DNA from: Saccharopolyspora erythraea NRRL 2338 | GTDB lineage: Bacteria > Actinomycetota > Actinomycetes > Mycobacteriales > Pseudonocardiaceae | NCBI RefSeq assembly: GCF_000062885.1 | Contig: NC_009142.1 | Coordinates: 3,709,584-3,773,583, forward strand | DNA length: 64,000 nt | Direction: 5' to 3' | Shown here: positions 1 to 8,438 of the stretch, one piece after another | Layout: every line of letters begins with the position of its first letter | Numbering within the stretch: position 1 is the first letter of the stretch | The notes under the pieces: generated by a model | Told to the model about the DNA's origin: nothing | The model's input: only the letters and a program-made list of their open reading frames with translations | The model's database searches: none | Program-made: the position numbers and the translations under genes

Positions 1-315
1 CGGCCCGAAACGGCTGATCAGGGTGTTGGCCAGCACCCGAGCGCCACCGGTGACCTCCAGCAGCCGTCCGATCATGGCGCCGAGCCCGACCAGCAGGCCG
101 ACTGTCCCGAGCGTGCTGCCGAAGCCGTCGAGGAGGGTGTCGACCAGCTCGTCCAGCGGAATCCTGGTGGCCAGACCCACCAGCAGGCTCACCAGCACGA
201 GCGAGATGAAGGCGTGCAGGCGGAACTTCATGATCAGCAGTAGCAGCAGACCGACCGCGCCTGCGGCTATGAGAAGCAGCGGGCCCACGCCGTAGGCCGG
301 TTGCATCGTTTCCAC
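1..315 (-). CDS. GntP-family gluconate:H+ symporter, N-terminal part
   Basis: The first 105 codons of a membrane permease run off the left edge of the window. The protein opens with a short lead, then hydrophobic stretches rich in L, I, V and G (a helix near residues 9-25, another near 33-49), and continues through a glycine-rich segment ending ...GLGAMIGRL, as in GntP/gluconate permeases, which have about 450 residues and 12-14 helices. The GTG start at 315 is preferred over the in-frame ATG at 306 because GAGGAG lies 7 nt upstream of the GTG. Family members import gluconate or related sugar acids with protons. The substrate here cannot be told from this fragment. Confidence 0.75.
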   Translation of the reverse strand, partial: METMQPAYGVGPLLLIAAGAVGLLLLLIMKFRLHAFISLVLVSLLVGLATRIPLDELVDTLLDGFGSTLGTVGLLVGLGAMIGRLLEVTGGARVLANTLISRFGP

Positions 316-751
316 GTTGTGGCTCCTCGTCTTTGAGGGGGTGGGACGACGGTTGCCGGTACTTTGCCTCAATGGTCATACGATTACAACACCGGGTCTC
401 CTGTGACGTGGGGCACGCGGAGCAGTGATCAACTTCGCGCCTTCCTGGGACTTCCGGAGCGTGCTGGCGGGCGCAGCCGCTTGGTCGTGCGCGGGGTCCA
501 CGGCTCGGGTGGACGCGGAGCAGGCCGGCCTGGCGGTCGCGGAGTTGGTCGCCGCTGACCAGTGCACTGGCTACGGGTCGACAGTGCGGCGGGAGCCGCT
601 GTTTCGGTGAGCGCGGGCTCGGGCGCCGTCGCTTCGATCACCGAGAGTACGCAGGTGATCACCTGCTGTTTTGGCTCTGCTCATCGAATTGACTAATCTT
701 GCCGGTGACTACAACGTTCGCGGCGCTGTGCGGTTCGAGGAGAAAAGAGAC
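316..751. other. Intergenic region between divergent permease and SGNH hydrolase
   Basis: This 436-base stretch should hold the promoters of both flanking divergent genes. Several short open frames overlap here in all directions, but none has a convincing ribosome site or a recognisable product. A 61-codon GTG-started frame at 425-610 is the least implausible. A moderately AT-richer patch near 660-720 is the best place for the promoter of the SGNH gene. Confidence 0.4.
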
Positions 752-1555
752 ATGACAGGGCAGTGGTTCGTCCGCTACGTGGCGATCGGTGACAGCCAGA
801 CCGAGGGACTCCACGACGGCGACGAGCGCTCCGGCTACCGGGGCTGGGCGGACCGGCTCGCCGAGCACCTGAGCGAGCTGAACCCGCGGCTGCGCTACGC
901 GAACCTGGCGGTGCGGGGCAGCCTGGCCCGCCAGGTCCGGGCCGGCCAGTTGCCCGCGGCCCTGGAACTGGGACCCGACCTGGTCACCGTGTGCGCCGGG
1001 ATGAACGACGTGATCCGGCCGCGCTTCGACGCCGACCGCGTGTGCGGCGAGCTGGACGAGGTCGTGGCCGCCCTGGCCGCGCGCGGGGTGCGCGTGGTCA
1101 TCACGACGTTCCCCGACATCGGCAAGCTCATGCCGATCGCGCGGCGGCTGGTGCCGCGGGTCATCGCGCTCAACGCCGGGATCCGGGAGTCGGCCGCCCG
1201 CCACGGCGCCACGCTGGTCGACGCGTTCCCGCACGCCGCGATCGCCGACCAGCGGCTCTACAGCGCCGACCGACTGCACGCCAACGCCGAGGGCCACGCG
1301 CGGATCGCGGCGGCCGTGGCGCACGCGCTGGAGCTGCCCGGCTTCGACGACGGCTGGACCGCCCCGTTGGCCCCCGCGCCCCCGCGCCCGTGGTGGTCGA
1401 ACGCGCGGACGGAGGTGAGCTGGCTCGGCGGGTGCGTCGGCCCCTGGATCGGGCGCGGGCTGCTCGGCGCGTCGTCGGGCAACCGCCGGACCGCGAAGCG
1501 GCCGCTGCTCGCCCCGGTGGCCGTGCGCGGGGACCGCGAGCTCAGCGGGCGGTGA
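752..1555 (+). CDS. SGNH/GDSL hydrolase (esterase/lipase)
   Basis: This 267-aa protein carries the SGNH blocks in order: GDSQTEG with the nucleophile Ser15, the oxyanion-hole Gly56 (NLAVRG), Asn85 (GMND), and the D-x-x-H dyad in SADRLH near residue 200. Enzymes of this family hydrolyse carboxylic esters of lipids or acylated sugars. No signal peptide is visible, so it is probably cytoplasmic. The ATG at 752 is chosen over upstream in-frame starts because GAGGAGAAAAG precedes it and the family's block I then lies about 12 residues from the start, as usual. Its 3' end overlaps the convergent arginase-fold gene by 14 bp. The substrate is unknown. Confidence 0.85.
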   Translation: MTGQWFVRYVAIGDSQTEGLHDGDERSGYRGWADRLAEHLSELNPRLRYANLAVRGSLARQVRAGQLPAALELGPDLVTVCAGMNDVIRPRFDADRVCGELDEVVAALAARGVRVVITTFPDIGKLMPIARRLVPRVIALNAGIRESAARHGATLVDAFPHAAIADQRLYSADRLHANAEGHARIAAAVAHALELPGFDDGWTAPLAPAPPRPWWSNARTEVSWLGGCVGPWIGRGLLGASSGNRRTAKRPLLAPVAVRGDRELSGR

Positions 1556-2408
1556 GGGCGGCGTACATCGGCGCCATGGCGTCGAGGAGCGCGTCCGGCA
1601 CGACCGGTTCGGCGGTCTCCGGCCAGGATGCTTCGAACTCGCCGATCTCGAGGCCGACCAGCTCGCCCTCGGCCACGACGTCCGAGACCGCGTGCAGGTC
1701 CGCCAGCGACAGCCCGCCGGGAACGCGGTAGTCGGTCGGCACGATCCCGGGTTCGAGCACGTCGCAGTCGAGGTGGAAGTACACCGGCCGGCCCGCGATC
1801 GCCGCCCGCAGCTCGTCGGCGAGGTCCGGCCCCGGCGGCACGGAGCGGACCGCCCCGGCGTCGATGAGCGCCCGCTCCGGCGGGTCGACGTCGCGCGCTC
1901 CGCCGAGCACGATGTTGTCCAGCCGTAAACCGCCGCCCAGTCCGGAGTCCCACAGCCCGGCCGCGCCGGAGAGCGCCATGCCCCCGAGGTAGCCGGTCGT
2001 CGTGTTGTCCGGAGTGTTGAGGTCGGCGTGCCCGTCGAACCAGACCACGCAGGCGTCCGGCCGGTGCCGGGCGACGACGGGCAGCGTCGCGAGCGCGACG
2101 CTGCACCGGCTCAGCGCGGTCAGCGGCGCGAGCCCGCCCGACATCAGCCGCTCGTAGGCGCCGGACATCTCGCGCAGCGCGGGCAGGGCGGCGTCGAGCT
2201 CGGTGCGCCAGTCGGTGTTAAGCGCCGGTTCCGGCGAGCCGACGTGGCCGGCCGGCAGTCCGAACCGTTCGGACAGTCCGCGTGCGACCGCCACCGAACC
2301 GCGCATGGCGAGGTCGTTGTGGTCACCGGCGCGGCCTCGGAACACCGTCAATGCCACCCGCTCGTTCCCGGCCTGCGGCACCGGCTTCTCAGGATCGCGG
2401 GTGAGCAC
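1542..2408 (-). CDS. Arginase/agmatinase-superfamily protein
   Basis: The 288-aa ureohydrolase-fold protein shows the metal-binding segment WFDGHADLNTP (Asp, His, Asp ligands) and the second Asp pair in HLDCDVLEP, followed by a Glu in GLEIGEFE. Arginases, agmatinases and formimidoylglutamases use two Mn ions to cleave guanidino or related C-N bonds. One thing is odd. Where the family normally has GG[DN]HS with the first metal-binding His, this protein has LSRCSVAL, so that ligand appears to be Cys. Activity on arginine is therefore doubtful, and the substrate is left open. The GTG start has GGAGG 9 nt upstream. The gene converges on the SGNH gene. Confidence 0.8.
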   Translation of the reverse strand: MLTRDPEKPVPQAGNERVALTVFRGRAGDHNDLAMRGSVAVARGLSERFGLPAGHVGSPEPALNTDWRTELDAALPALREMSGAYERLMSGGLAPLTALSRCSVALATLPVVARHRPDACVVWFDGHADLNTPDNTTTGYLGGMALSGAAGLWDSGLGGGLRLDNIVLGGARDVDPPERALIDAGAVRSVPPGPDLADELRAAIAGRPVYFHLDCDVLEPGIVPTDYRVPGGLSLADLHAVSDVVAEGELVGLEIGEFEASWPETAEPVVPDALLDAMAPMYAALTAR

Positions 2409-2508
2409 TTCGGACGTCCTCCACTGGTTCGGCGTGTGCGGCGGACATGCCGCTACGAGCCGGAAAGTATCACCGGTCGCCGAGTGGCGGCCAACGAATT
2501 CCGCCGTC

Positions 2509-3507
2509 CTAGCGCCGGATCAGCGGTGCGACCACTTCGGCCCGGTTGGTCCACACGTAGCCGGTGAACTCCTCCGGCACGCGCCGCAGCGACTCCGGGG
2601 TGTCGAAACCCTCGGAGAAGCCGCCGGAACCCGCGACCAGCACCACCCGGCTTCCGACCGATTCCATGCGTTCGGTGAACTTCGACGGCCAGCCCCACAA
2701 CCACGGGGCATAGCCCTCGGGGACGTGCAGTTCGGTGTTCGCGCACGCGCCGGGAGCGGCTCCGGTCCAGCCGACCGCCTCGTAGCTCAGCAGGCAGTCC
2801 TTCATGATGGCCTTCGACATCGTCCGCACCCGCGGCAGCCGTTCCCGCACGACCCGCACCGGGGCATCCCCGCCGTAGACGGCGATCTCGGCCAGGCGTG
2901 GTGGGTCCAGCGCCGACAGGCGCCGGGCAAGCGCCTCGCCTTCGGCGGGGTCGTCGCTCTTGACGTGGATCAGCAGCGGCTCGTGCGGGAACTCGGCGAG
3001 CACCTCGTCCAGCGACGGCATCAGCCCCTCGCCCTTGCCCCGGAACGGGAAGGTCCGCCCGCCGTCGGCGGTGTAGCCGTACCCGACGTCGAGCCCGCGC
3101 AGCTCGGCCATGGTGAAGTCGCGCGTGGTGCCGGTGGCCTCGGTGCGGCAGTCCACCTCCCAGTCGTGGAACACCGCGAACTGACCGTCCCTGGTGATGT
3201 GCACGTCGAGCTCGACGAGGTCCGCGCCCGCGTCGAAAGCCGCGCGCATGCTCGGGATCGTGTTCTCCAGGTAGCCGTGCGGCGGCGGCGCGATCCGCTC
3301 GGCGGTGCACGTGTCGTTCTCCACGCCCTCCGTGCTGAACGTCTGCGCGAGACCGCGGTGCGCCAGCACGCGCGGCCGCTGGTCGGACGGCGCGGCGAGC
3401 AGGGACGTGTTGTTGAGGTAGGCGAATCCTGCCAGGAGCCCCAGGACGGCGGCGAGCGCGTAGCGCTTCTTGCGCAGGCGCGGGCGTTTCACGGGCATGG
3501 GGGCCAT
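2509..3507 (-). CDS. Glycerophosphodiester phosphodiesterase, membrane-anchored
   Basis: This 332-aa protein has a basic start (KRPRLRKKR), one hydrophobic segment near residues 14-30, then a GDPD TIM-barrel domain. The motifs are LAHRG near residue 50, ENTIPSMRAAFDAG, ELDVHITRDG and FHDW, which supply the catalytic His and metal-binding Glu/Asp of the family. Such enzymes release glycerol-3-phosphate from glycerophosphodiesters derived from phospholipids or teichoic acids. The anchor suggests the catalytic domain lies outside the membrane. The gene starts 8 nt after the SDR stop, so the two are co-transcribed. An alternative ATG at 3498 would remove three residues. Confidence 0.85.
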   Translation of the reverse strand: MAPMPVKRPRLRKKRYALAAVLGLLAGFAYLNNTSLLAAPSDQRPRVLAHRGLAQTFSTEGVENDTCTAERIAPPPHGYLENTIPSMRAAFDAGADLVELDVHITRDGQFAVFHDWEVDCRTEATGTTRDFTMAELRGLDVGYGYTADGGRTFPFRGKGEGLMPSLDEVLAEFPHEPLLIHVKSDDPAEGEALARRLSALDPPRLAEIAVYGGDAPVRVVRERLPRVRTMSKAIMKDCLLSYEAVGWTGAAPGACANTELHVPEGYAPWLWGWPSKFTERMESVGSRVVLVAGSGGFSEGFDTPESLRRVPEEFTGYVWTNRAEVVAPLIRR

Positions 3508-3515
3508 TGTCGCCG

Positions 3516-4271
3516 TCACATCAGACGCGCGAGCACCCGGAGCGGCAGGAAACGCATGAGCACGGACAACGCCGACCACGGCCACGGCGGCACGCACGCC
3601 CGGACCGGTTCGCGGTCGATCGCGCGGACCAGCGAGCGGCAGCCCTTCTCCAGCGGCGCCACCATGAAACCGCCCCCGGCCCTGGCGTTCATCTCGGTGC
3701 GGATGTAACCGGGGTAGATGGTGCTGACCTTGACCTGCCGCAGAGGTCCGCGCATCGTCTCGGCGCGCACGCCCTCGCCGAGCGCGGCCAGACCGGCCTT
3801 GGTCGCGGCGTAGGTGGTGGCGTTGCGCGGCATCCCGCGCCAGGCGCTCATCGAGGAGATCAGCACCAGGTGCCCGGCGCGCTGCTCGCGGAACGCCTCC
3901 ATCGCGGCCTCCACCTGGGCGAGCGCGGCGACGAAGTTGGTCTCGGCGGTCTGGCGGTTGGCCTCGAAGAAGCCCGTTCCCAGCGGTTTTCCCTTGCCCA
4001 GTCCGGCGTTGACGATGACGCGGTCCAGCGATCCGAGCCGGTCGCGGAAGTCGCGGAAGGCGGCGAAGACGTCGTCGTGGTCGTTGACGTCGAGCCGCCG
4101 GGTCACCACGGTGATCCGCGGGTGGTCGGCGGTGAGCTCGTCGCGCAGCCGGTCGAGGGGCTCGGTACGGCGGGCGCACAGCGCGAGGTCGTGGCCCTTG
4201 GCCGCGTACTCCCGCGCCATGCCCATGCCCAGCCCGGCACTGGCCCCGGTGATCACGATGTTCTTGCGCAT
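3516..4271 (-). CDS. Short-chain dehydrogenase/reductase
   Basis: The 251-aa classical SDR has the NAD(P)-binding TGASAGLG motif at residues 8-15, NAG near 90, the active-site Ser in LISSMSA and the YAATK Tyr/Lys pair. The C-terminus is Pro/Trp-rich and hydrophobic (PPWPWSALSVLMRFLPL), so it may associate with membrane. It probably reduces a carbonyl or oxidises an alcohol on a lipid-like molecule, but the substrate cannot be named. CGGAGG lies 6-7 nt before the ATG. The GDPD gene follows 8 nt downstream. A perfect 9-bp-arm inverted repeat 15 bp upstream of the start suggests repression by a TetR-type protein, but no TetR gene adjoins it. Confidence 0.85.
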   Translation of the reverse strand: MRKNIVITGASAGLGMGMAREYAAKGHDLALCARRTEPLDRLRDELTADHPRITVVTRRLDVNDHDDVFAAFRDFRDRLGSLDRVIVNAGLGKGKPLGTGFFEANRQTAETNFVAALAQVEAAMEAFREQRAGHLVLISSMSAWRGMPRNATTYAATKAGLAALGEGVRAETMRGPLRQVKVSTIYPGYIRTEMNARAGGGFMVAPLEKGCRSLVRAIDREPVRACVPPWPWSALSVLMRFLPLRVLARLM

Positions 4272-4285
4272 GCCATTCCTCCGAA

Positions 4286-4307
4286 CTACCGACCTACTGG
4301 TCGGTAG
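4286..4307. promoter_or_regulatory. TetR-type palindromic operator upstream of SDR-GDPD operon
   Basis: The arms CTACCGACC and GGTCGGTAG form a perfect 9-bp inverted repeat around TACT. Palindromes built on ACCGAC/GTCGGT are common TetR-family operators in actinomycetes. The site lies 15 bp before the SDR start codon, where a repressor would block transcription or its early elongation. Confidence 0.6.
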
Positions 4308-4360
4308 CAGAGCATGGCACGGTCGCCGGCTCGCGGCCAGCCTGCCTGTAGGGCCTCAAA

Positions 4361-4425
4361 TCTGATGTCCAATTCTCGGTTCTGATGTCCACTGTCTGTC
4401 CGAATGGACATCGGGCTGAGAATTC
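4361..4425. repeat. Cluster of short direct and inverted repeats
   Basis: The 11-mer TCTGATGTCCA occurs at 4361-4371 and 4381-4391. An inverted partial copy (TGGACATC) lies at 4405-4412, and AATTCTCGG at 4371-4379 is partly mirrored by CTGAGAATTC at 4416-4425. The patch is AT-richer than its surroundings and holds no gene. It could be the decayed end of a lost insertion sequence or a compound operator. The sequence alone does not decide. Confidence 0.35.
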
Positions 4426-4556
4426 GGCGATGGGTCGCTGGATCGGGTGATCGCGATCTTCGTGTGTTCACGAGTCATGGTCTTGGTGCCATACCGTCTG
4501 GGCTGCGCGCTTCCGTAGGTCTTCGGTGCCAGTGTGCGGGATTTCCCAGCGCGTAA

Positions 4557-5534
4557 TCAGTCTCCTTGTCGCGCGTCGGCGTGGCCGGCTAGCCGGCTGG
4601 CCAGTGCTCGCACCAGGTCGCGGAGGGCGTCGGGTTGTTCGACGACGAACGGCCGATCGAGGGCTGCGAGCAGGGGTGGTATCCATTCGAGCCGTTGTGC
4701 TCGTATCCGGGCCCGCACCCAGGAAGTGCCGGGATCGATCTCCTCCAGTTTGGCGACGGACGGTGGGAAGACGGAGCGGATCTGTTCGGGCGTCGATCGA
4801 ATCCGCACGGACACCTCGTGCTGGTACGGCGTCTCGGCGATCGCGGTCAGCACCCGCTGGGCGGGGTCGAATCCGACTGGTACGTCGAACGTTCCAACGC
4901 GCATCTCGACGGTCGTGATCCGGTCGACGCGGAACGTGCGCACCTGCCCGCTGGCGGAGTCGAAGCCGGTCAGGTACCACCGCCCGGAGTGGGCCACGAC
5001 CCCGTACGGATGGACGACGCGTTCGCTGGCACCGCCGTGGCCGGCGATGTAGCCAAGATCCACCGGGCGACGATCCCGCGCCGCCTCCGCGACGGTGAGC
5101 AGGACCTCGGCTTCCGCCGTGAGCGCCGATCGTGCGGGCGCTGTGAAGTCGGCGATCTCCAGCAGCGCGTCGAGCCGGCGGCCAAGAGCTTCGGGTAGCA
5201 CTCGGCGGACTTTCGCGACCGCGCTCTCGGCGGCCGCGACCGAGGTGCTGAGCAACCCGGCGCGCCGGCCCGCGACCAGACCGAGCAGGACAGCGAGTGC
5301 CTCCTCGTCGGTGAGCATCAGTGGAGGCATCCGATAGCCCGGGGACAGGCGGTACCCGCCGTGCCGCCCGCGCACCGAGCGGACCGGGATGTCCAGGTCG
5401 AGGAGGTGACCGACGTAGCGGCGGACGGTGCGCTCGTCCACGTCGAGTCGCTCGGCGAGCTCGGCGACGGTCCAGGTGCCTCCGCGCTGGAGGATCTCCA
5501 GCAATGCCAGTACACGGGCAATTGGCCGAGTCAC
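4557..5534 (-). CDS. WYL-domain transcriptional regulator (DeoR-like HTH)
   Basis: This 325-aa regulator has an N-terminal winged helix (residues 1-65: VAELAERLDVDERTVRRYVGHL, then the wing GRHGGYRLSPGYRMPPL) and a WYL sensor domain around residues 150-230 (HPYGVVAHSGRWYLTGFD, RTFRVDRI) with a C-terminal extension. WYL domains bind nucleic acid or small ligands and switch the HTH. The gene is divergent from the VOC protein at 5648, and an 8-bp-arm palindrome in their shared promoter is its likely binding site. This is the usual arrangement for a regulator controlling its neighbour. ATG and GTG options exist; 5534 keeps the whole HTH. Confidence 0.88.
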   Translation of the reverse strand: MTRPIARVLALLEILQRGGTWTVAELAERLDVDERTVRRYVGHLLDLDIPVRSVRGRHGGYRLSPGYRMPPLMLTDEEALAVLLGLVAGRRAGLLSTSVAAAESAVAKVRRVLPEALGRRLDALLEIADFTAPARSALTAEAEVLLTVAEAARDRRPVDLGYIAGHGGASERVVHPYGVVAHSGRWYLTGFDSASGQVRTFRVDRITTVEMRVGTFDVPVGFDPAQRVLTAIAETPYQHEVSVRIRSTPEQIRSVFPPSVAKLEEIDPGTSWVRARIRAQRLEWIPPLLAALDRPFVVEQPDALRDLVRALASRLAGHADARQGD

Positions 5535-5536
5535 GC

Positions 5537-5568
5537 ACAGGATCGTCCCAATACCGGGCGGATCCTGT
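5537..5568. promoter_or_regulatory. Inverted repeat in WYL/VOC divergent promoter
   Basis: ACAGGATC and GATCCTGT form perfect 8-bp arms separated by 16 bp, directly abutting the WYL start codon and lying about 80 bp before the VOC start. The position fits an operator for autorepression and control of the divergent gene. Confidence 0.45.
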
Positions 5569-5647
5569 CCACTATTACCCCTAGCGTGTCCGGTGTCCCC
5601 TCGGAGGACGGGGTCAGAACCGCCCTCCAGCGCAGAAAGGATCCACC

Positions 5648-6052
5648 GTGCAGCTTGTCTCTGTCCGCGTCATCACCAACGACGTCGTCCGTCTTGTCGA
5701 GTTCTACGAGCAGGTGACCGGCCTCGATGCGCGGCGGCCCGCCGAGCAGTTCGCCGAGTTCGTAGGCCCGTCGTGCACGTTGGCCATCGGCAGTGCCGAG
5801 ACGATGGCGCTGTTCAGTGCCGGGGCGGCCGTACCCGAGTCGAACCGGACCGCGATCCTCGAGTTCCTCGTCGAGGACGTCGACCGAGAGTACGAACGGC
5901 TGACGAGCATGGCTGTCGCCCCCGAGATCGTGCAGAAGCCGACCACGATGCCGTGGGGAAACCGCTCTCTGCTGTTTCGCGACCCCGACGGCAACCTGGT
6001 CAACTTCTTCACCCCGCTTACCGACGGGGCCCGCGCAAGACTCGCCCGCTGA
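5648..6052 (+). CDS. VOC-superfamily (glyoxalase/bleomycin-resistance fold) protein
   Basis: The 134-aa protein has the paired beta-alpha-beta-beta-beta modules of the VOC fold: an opening SVRVITNDVVRLVEFYEQVTG, a central AILEFLVEDVDREYERL and the closing signature LLFRDPDGNLVNFFTP with the usual metal-ligand-region Asp and Asn. Family members include glyoxalases, dioxygenases and drug-binding proteins. Nothing visible identifies the ligand. The GTG start follows AAAGGA by 6 nt. The gene is divergent from a WYL regulator that probably controls it. Confidence 0.82.
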   Translation: MQLVSVRVITNDVVRLVEFYEQVTGLDARRPAEQFAEFVGPSCTLAIGSAETMALFSAGAAVPESNRTAILEFLVEDVDREYERLTSMAVAPEIVQKPTTMPWGNRSLLFRDPDGNLVNFFTPLTDGARARLAR

Positions 6053-6319
6053 CCGGCCCTAACAGCGGCCGGACGGTCGACGCCGAGGAAATGCCAAGAG
6101 CTTGAGACTGATCTTGGTTAAATCGGTTTGAGACAACCGCGAGAACCGCAGGTCGAACAAGATCAAGATGTCACGCGGTTTGAGCTCCTACACTGCCCTG
6201 GACGTCGCCGGACTCGGGACGAAATGCCCGGGAAGCCGACCCGGCGAGCGGGCAGGGTGGGCGTCGGGGCCGCGCCCGCCGGGCGGCCCCGACGGTGTTC
6301 GCCGAGGCTGGGAGACCTG

Positions 6320-7147
6320 ATGGGCGTGATCACGACCAAGGACGGCACCGAGATCTTCTACAAGGACTGGGGTTCGGGGCGTCCCGTCGTCTTCAGCCAC
6401 GGCTGGCCCCTCAGCGCCGACGCCTGGGACGACCAGATGGTGCTGGTGGCCTCGCGCGGCTTCCGGGCCATCGCCCACGACCGCAGGGGGCACGGGCGCT
6501 CGGAGCAGCCGTGGAGCGGCAACGACATGGACACCTACGCCGACGACCTGGCGGCGCTGCTCGACGTGCTCGCCCTGGAGAACGCGGTGCTGGTCGGCCA
6601 CTCGACCGGCGGCGGCGAGGTGACCCGCTACATCGGCCGCCACGGCACCGCCCGCGTGGCCGGGGCGGTGCTGCTGAGCGCGGTCCCGCCGCTGATGCTG
6701 CGCACCGAGCACAACCCCGGCGGCCTGCCGATCGATGTCTTCGACGAGATGCGCACGGGCGTCGCCGCCGACCGGTCGCAGTTCTACCGCGACCTCAGCG
6801 AACCGTTCTACGGCGCGAACCGGCCCGGCTCGGCGGTCTCGCAGGGCCTGCGCGAGGCGTTCTGGCTGATGAGCATGCAGGTCGGGCTCAACGCCGCGCT
6901 GGAGTGCATCAGGGCGTTCTCCGAGACCGACTTCACCGACGACCTGCGCAGGATCGACGTCCCGACGCTGATCTTGCACGGCGACGACGACCAGATCGTG
7001 CCCATCGACGCCTCCGCGCGGAAGTCGGCCGAACTGGTCCGCGGCGCGACCCTGAAGGTCTACCCCGGCGCCTCGCACGGGCTCGCCGCCACGCCGGAGT
7101 ACAAGGACGCGTTCAACTCCGACCTGCTGGAGTTCATCTCCTTCTAG
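6320..7147 (+). CDS. Alpha/beta hydrolase (cofactor-free haloperoxidase/arylesterase type)
   Basis: This 275-aa alpha/beta hydrolase has the oxyanion region [10 protein letters not shown], the nucleophile elbow GHSTGGGEV with Ser95, the acid Asp in [10 protein letters not shown] and His in GASHGLA near the C-terminus. The GGGE elbow and overall length match non-haem chloroperoxidase/arylesterase proteins, which hydrolyse esters and show perhydrolase activity. The ATG at 6320 gives the canonical start; a longer in-frame extension upstream has no family support. The stop codon TAG is created jointly by the genomic TA and the first G of an IS630 element inserted there, and the uninterrupted site would also have read TAG. 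The protein is therefore intact. Confidence 0.87.
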   Translation: MGVITTKDGTEIFYKDWGSGRPVVFSHGWPLSADAWDDQMVLVASRGFRAIAHDRRGHGRSEQPWSGNDMDTYADDLAALLDVLALENAVLVGHSTGGGEVTRYIGRHGTARVAGAVLLSAVPPLMLRTEHNPGGLPIDVFDEMRTGVAADRSQFYRDLSEPFYGANRPGSAVSQGLREAFWLMSMQVGLNAALECIRAFSETDFTDDLRRIDVPTLILHGDDDQIVPIDASARKSAELVRGATLKVYPGASHGLAATPEYKDAFNSDLLEFISF

Positions 7148-8238
7148 TGTCGTGAGTCGTTAATTCGTTGGCAGTAGGCTGCGAGGGTTTGGAAGATTTC
7201 GTCGGCGGTCTTGGTCCAGACGAAGGGTGTGGGGTCGGCGTTCCAGGATTCGATCCAGGCGCGGACGTCTGCTTCGAGTTCGGTGACGCTGCGGTGGGCG
7301 GATCGGCGGAGTTTGCGGTTGGTCAGCTCGGCGAACCACCGTTCGACGAGGTTGAGCCAGGAGGCGCTCGTGGGGGTGAAGTGCACGTGGAAGCGCGGGT
7401 GGCGCAACAACCATTTCTTGATCACGGGTGTCTTGTGCGTCGCGTAGTTATCACAGATCAGGTGCAAGTCCAGTTCGGCGGGAGTGTTCTTGTCGATGGT
7501 CTTCAGGAATTTCAGGAACTCCTGATGGCGGTGCCGCCGGTAGTGCTGGCTGATGATGGATCCGGTGGCCACGTCCAGGGCGGCGAACAGGCTGGTGGTG
7601 CCGTGCCGGACATAGTCGTGGGTCATGCGCGCCGGGGTGGTGGGCATGACCGGCAGGATCGGCGCGGTGCGATCCAGAGCCTGTATCTGGGATTTCTCAT
7701 CGACGCAGAGGACCAGGGCGTTTTCCGGTGGGTCCAGGTAGAGGCCGACGACGTCTCGGACCTTTTCCACGAACAGCGGATCGGTGCTGAGCTTCCAGGT
7801 CTGCACCAGGTGCGGCTTGAGCTCAAAAGCCCGCCAGATCCGGGAAATCGCCGTCTGCGACATCCCGACCGCGTTCGCCATCGAACGAGTCGACCAATGC
7901 GAGTCCTCGTTCGGCGGCGCCTCCTCCAGTGTCTTGGCGATCACGGTTTCGACCTGTTGGTCAGTGATCGTGCGCGGGGCACCCGGCCGGGGCTCGTCCG
8001 ACAATCCCTCCAGGCGATCAGCGACAAAGCGGCGGCGCCACTTCGTCACCGTCGGAGGGGAAATCTGCAACTGCCGCGAGACGTCCATGTTGGACACTCC
8101 CTCGGCGCAGGCGAGCACGATCCGTGCCCGCAACGCCAACGCCTGCGCGGTTTTCGGGCGACGCGCCCACCTCTGAAGCGTCTCCCGTTCAGCGTCCGTC
8201 AACGCCAAATCGGGCAAACGCGGACCTCTACGACCCAT
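7144..8238 (-). CDS. IS630-family DDE transposase
   Basis: About 364 aa. An N-terminal pair of helix-turn-helix regions (residues 30-150: [24 protein letters not shown], later [17 protein letters not shown]) binds the element ends. The catalytic core has the three acidic residues in [15 protein letters not shown] and [11 protein letters not shown], as in IS630 transposases, which cut and paste DNA at TA. The ATG at 8238 is used; in-frame GTG/TTG codons upstream, to 8256, could also serve. The stop codon TAG uses the target TA plus a flanking host base, so the reading frame ends exactly at the element boundary. It overlaps the hydrolase stop by 4 bp. Confidence 0.92.
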   Translation of the reverse strand: MGRRGPRLPDLALTDAERETLQRWARRPKTAQALALRARIVLACAEGVSNMDVSRQLQISPPTVTKWRRRFVADRLEGLSDEPRPGAPRTITDQQVETVIAKTLEEAPPNEDSHWSTRSMANAVGMSQTAISRIWRAFELKPHLVQTWKLSTDPLFVEKVRDVVGLYLDPPENALVLCVDEKSQIQALDRTAPILPVMPTTPARMTHDYVRHGTTSLFAALDVATGSIISQHYRRHRHQEFLKFLKTIDKNTPAELDLHLICDNYATHKTPVIKKWLLRHPRFHVHFTPTSASWLNLVERWFAELTNRKLRRSAHRSVTELEADVRAWIESWNADPTPFVWTKTADEIFQTLAAYCQRINDSRH

Positions 8239-8276
8239 CACCAAAACATACAACAAACTTCCAACTCAGGACACTA
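7145..8276 (-). mobile_element. IS630-family insertion sequence with TA target duplication
   Basis: The element occupies 7147-8274 (1128 bp) between TA dinucleotides at 7145-7146 and 8275-8276, the target duplication typical of IS630/Tc1-mariner elements. Its ends form an imperfect inverted repeat: left GTGTCGTGAGTCGTTAATT, right (reverse complement) GTGTCCTGAGTTGGAAGTT. A single complete transposase gene fills it. Intact ends and an intact gene suggest fairly recent insertion. It landed between the alpha/beta hydrolase and the sigma-factor operon without breaking either coding sequence. Confidence 0.9.
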
Positions 8277-8438
8277 GGGCCGGTATCGCTGGGGTCGGCA
8301 TCGCGCTGGTGCTCGCCGCCGGCCGCTGTGGACGGCTCCTCAGCCACGGCGTCCTGAGGCTGCTCCGGAGCGGGCCACGGGCGAGTGACACGGCGGCGGC
8401 GGTGCAACCGATCCGCGCGGTCGGTGTTCTCCTGGAAC

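Noticed and set aside
425-610. A 61-codon frame upstream of the SGNH gene
   Set aside because: No ribosome site, family or terminator supports it.
2509-4179. A 556-codon fused frame covering SDR and GDPD
   Set aside because: The N-terminal half is an out-of-frame reading of the SDR. The GDPD start with its anchor is at 3507.
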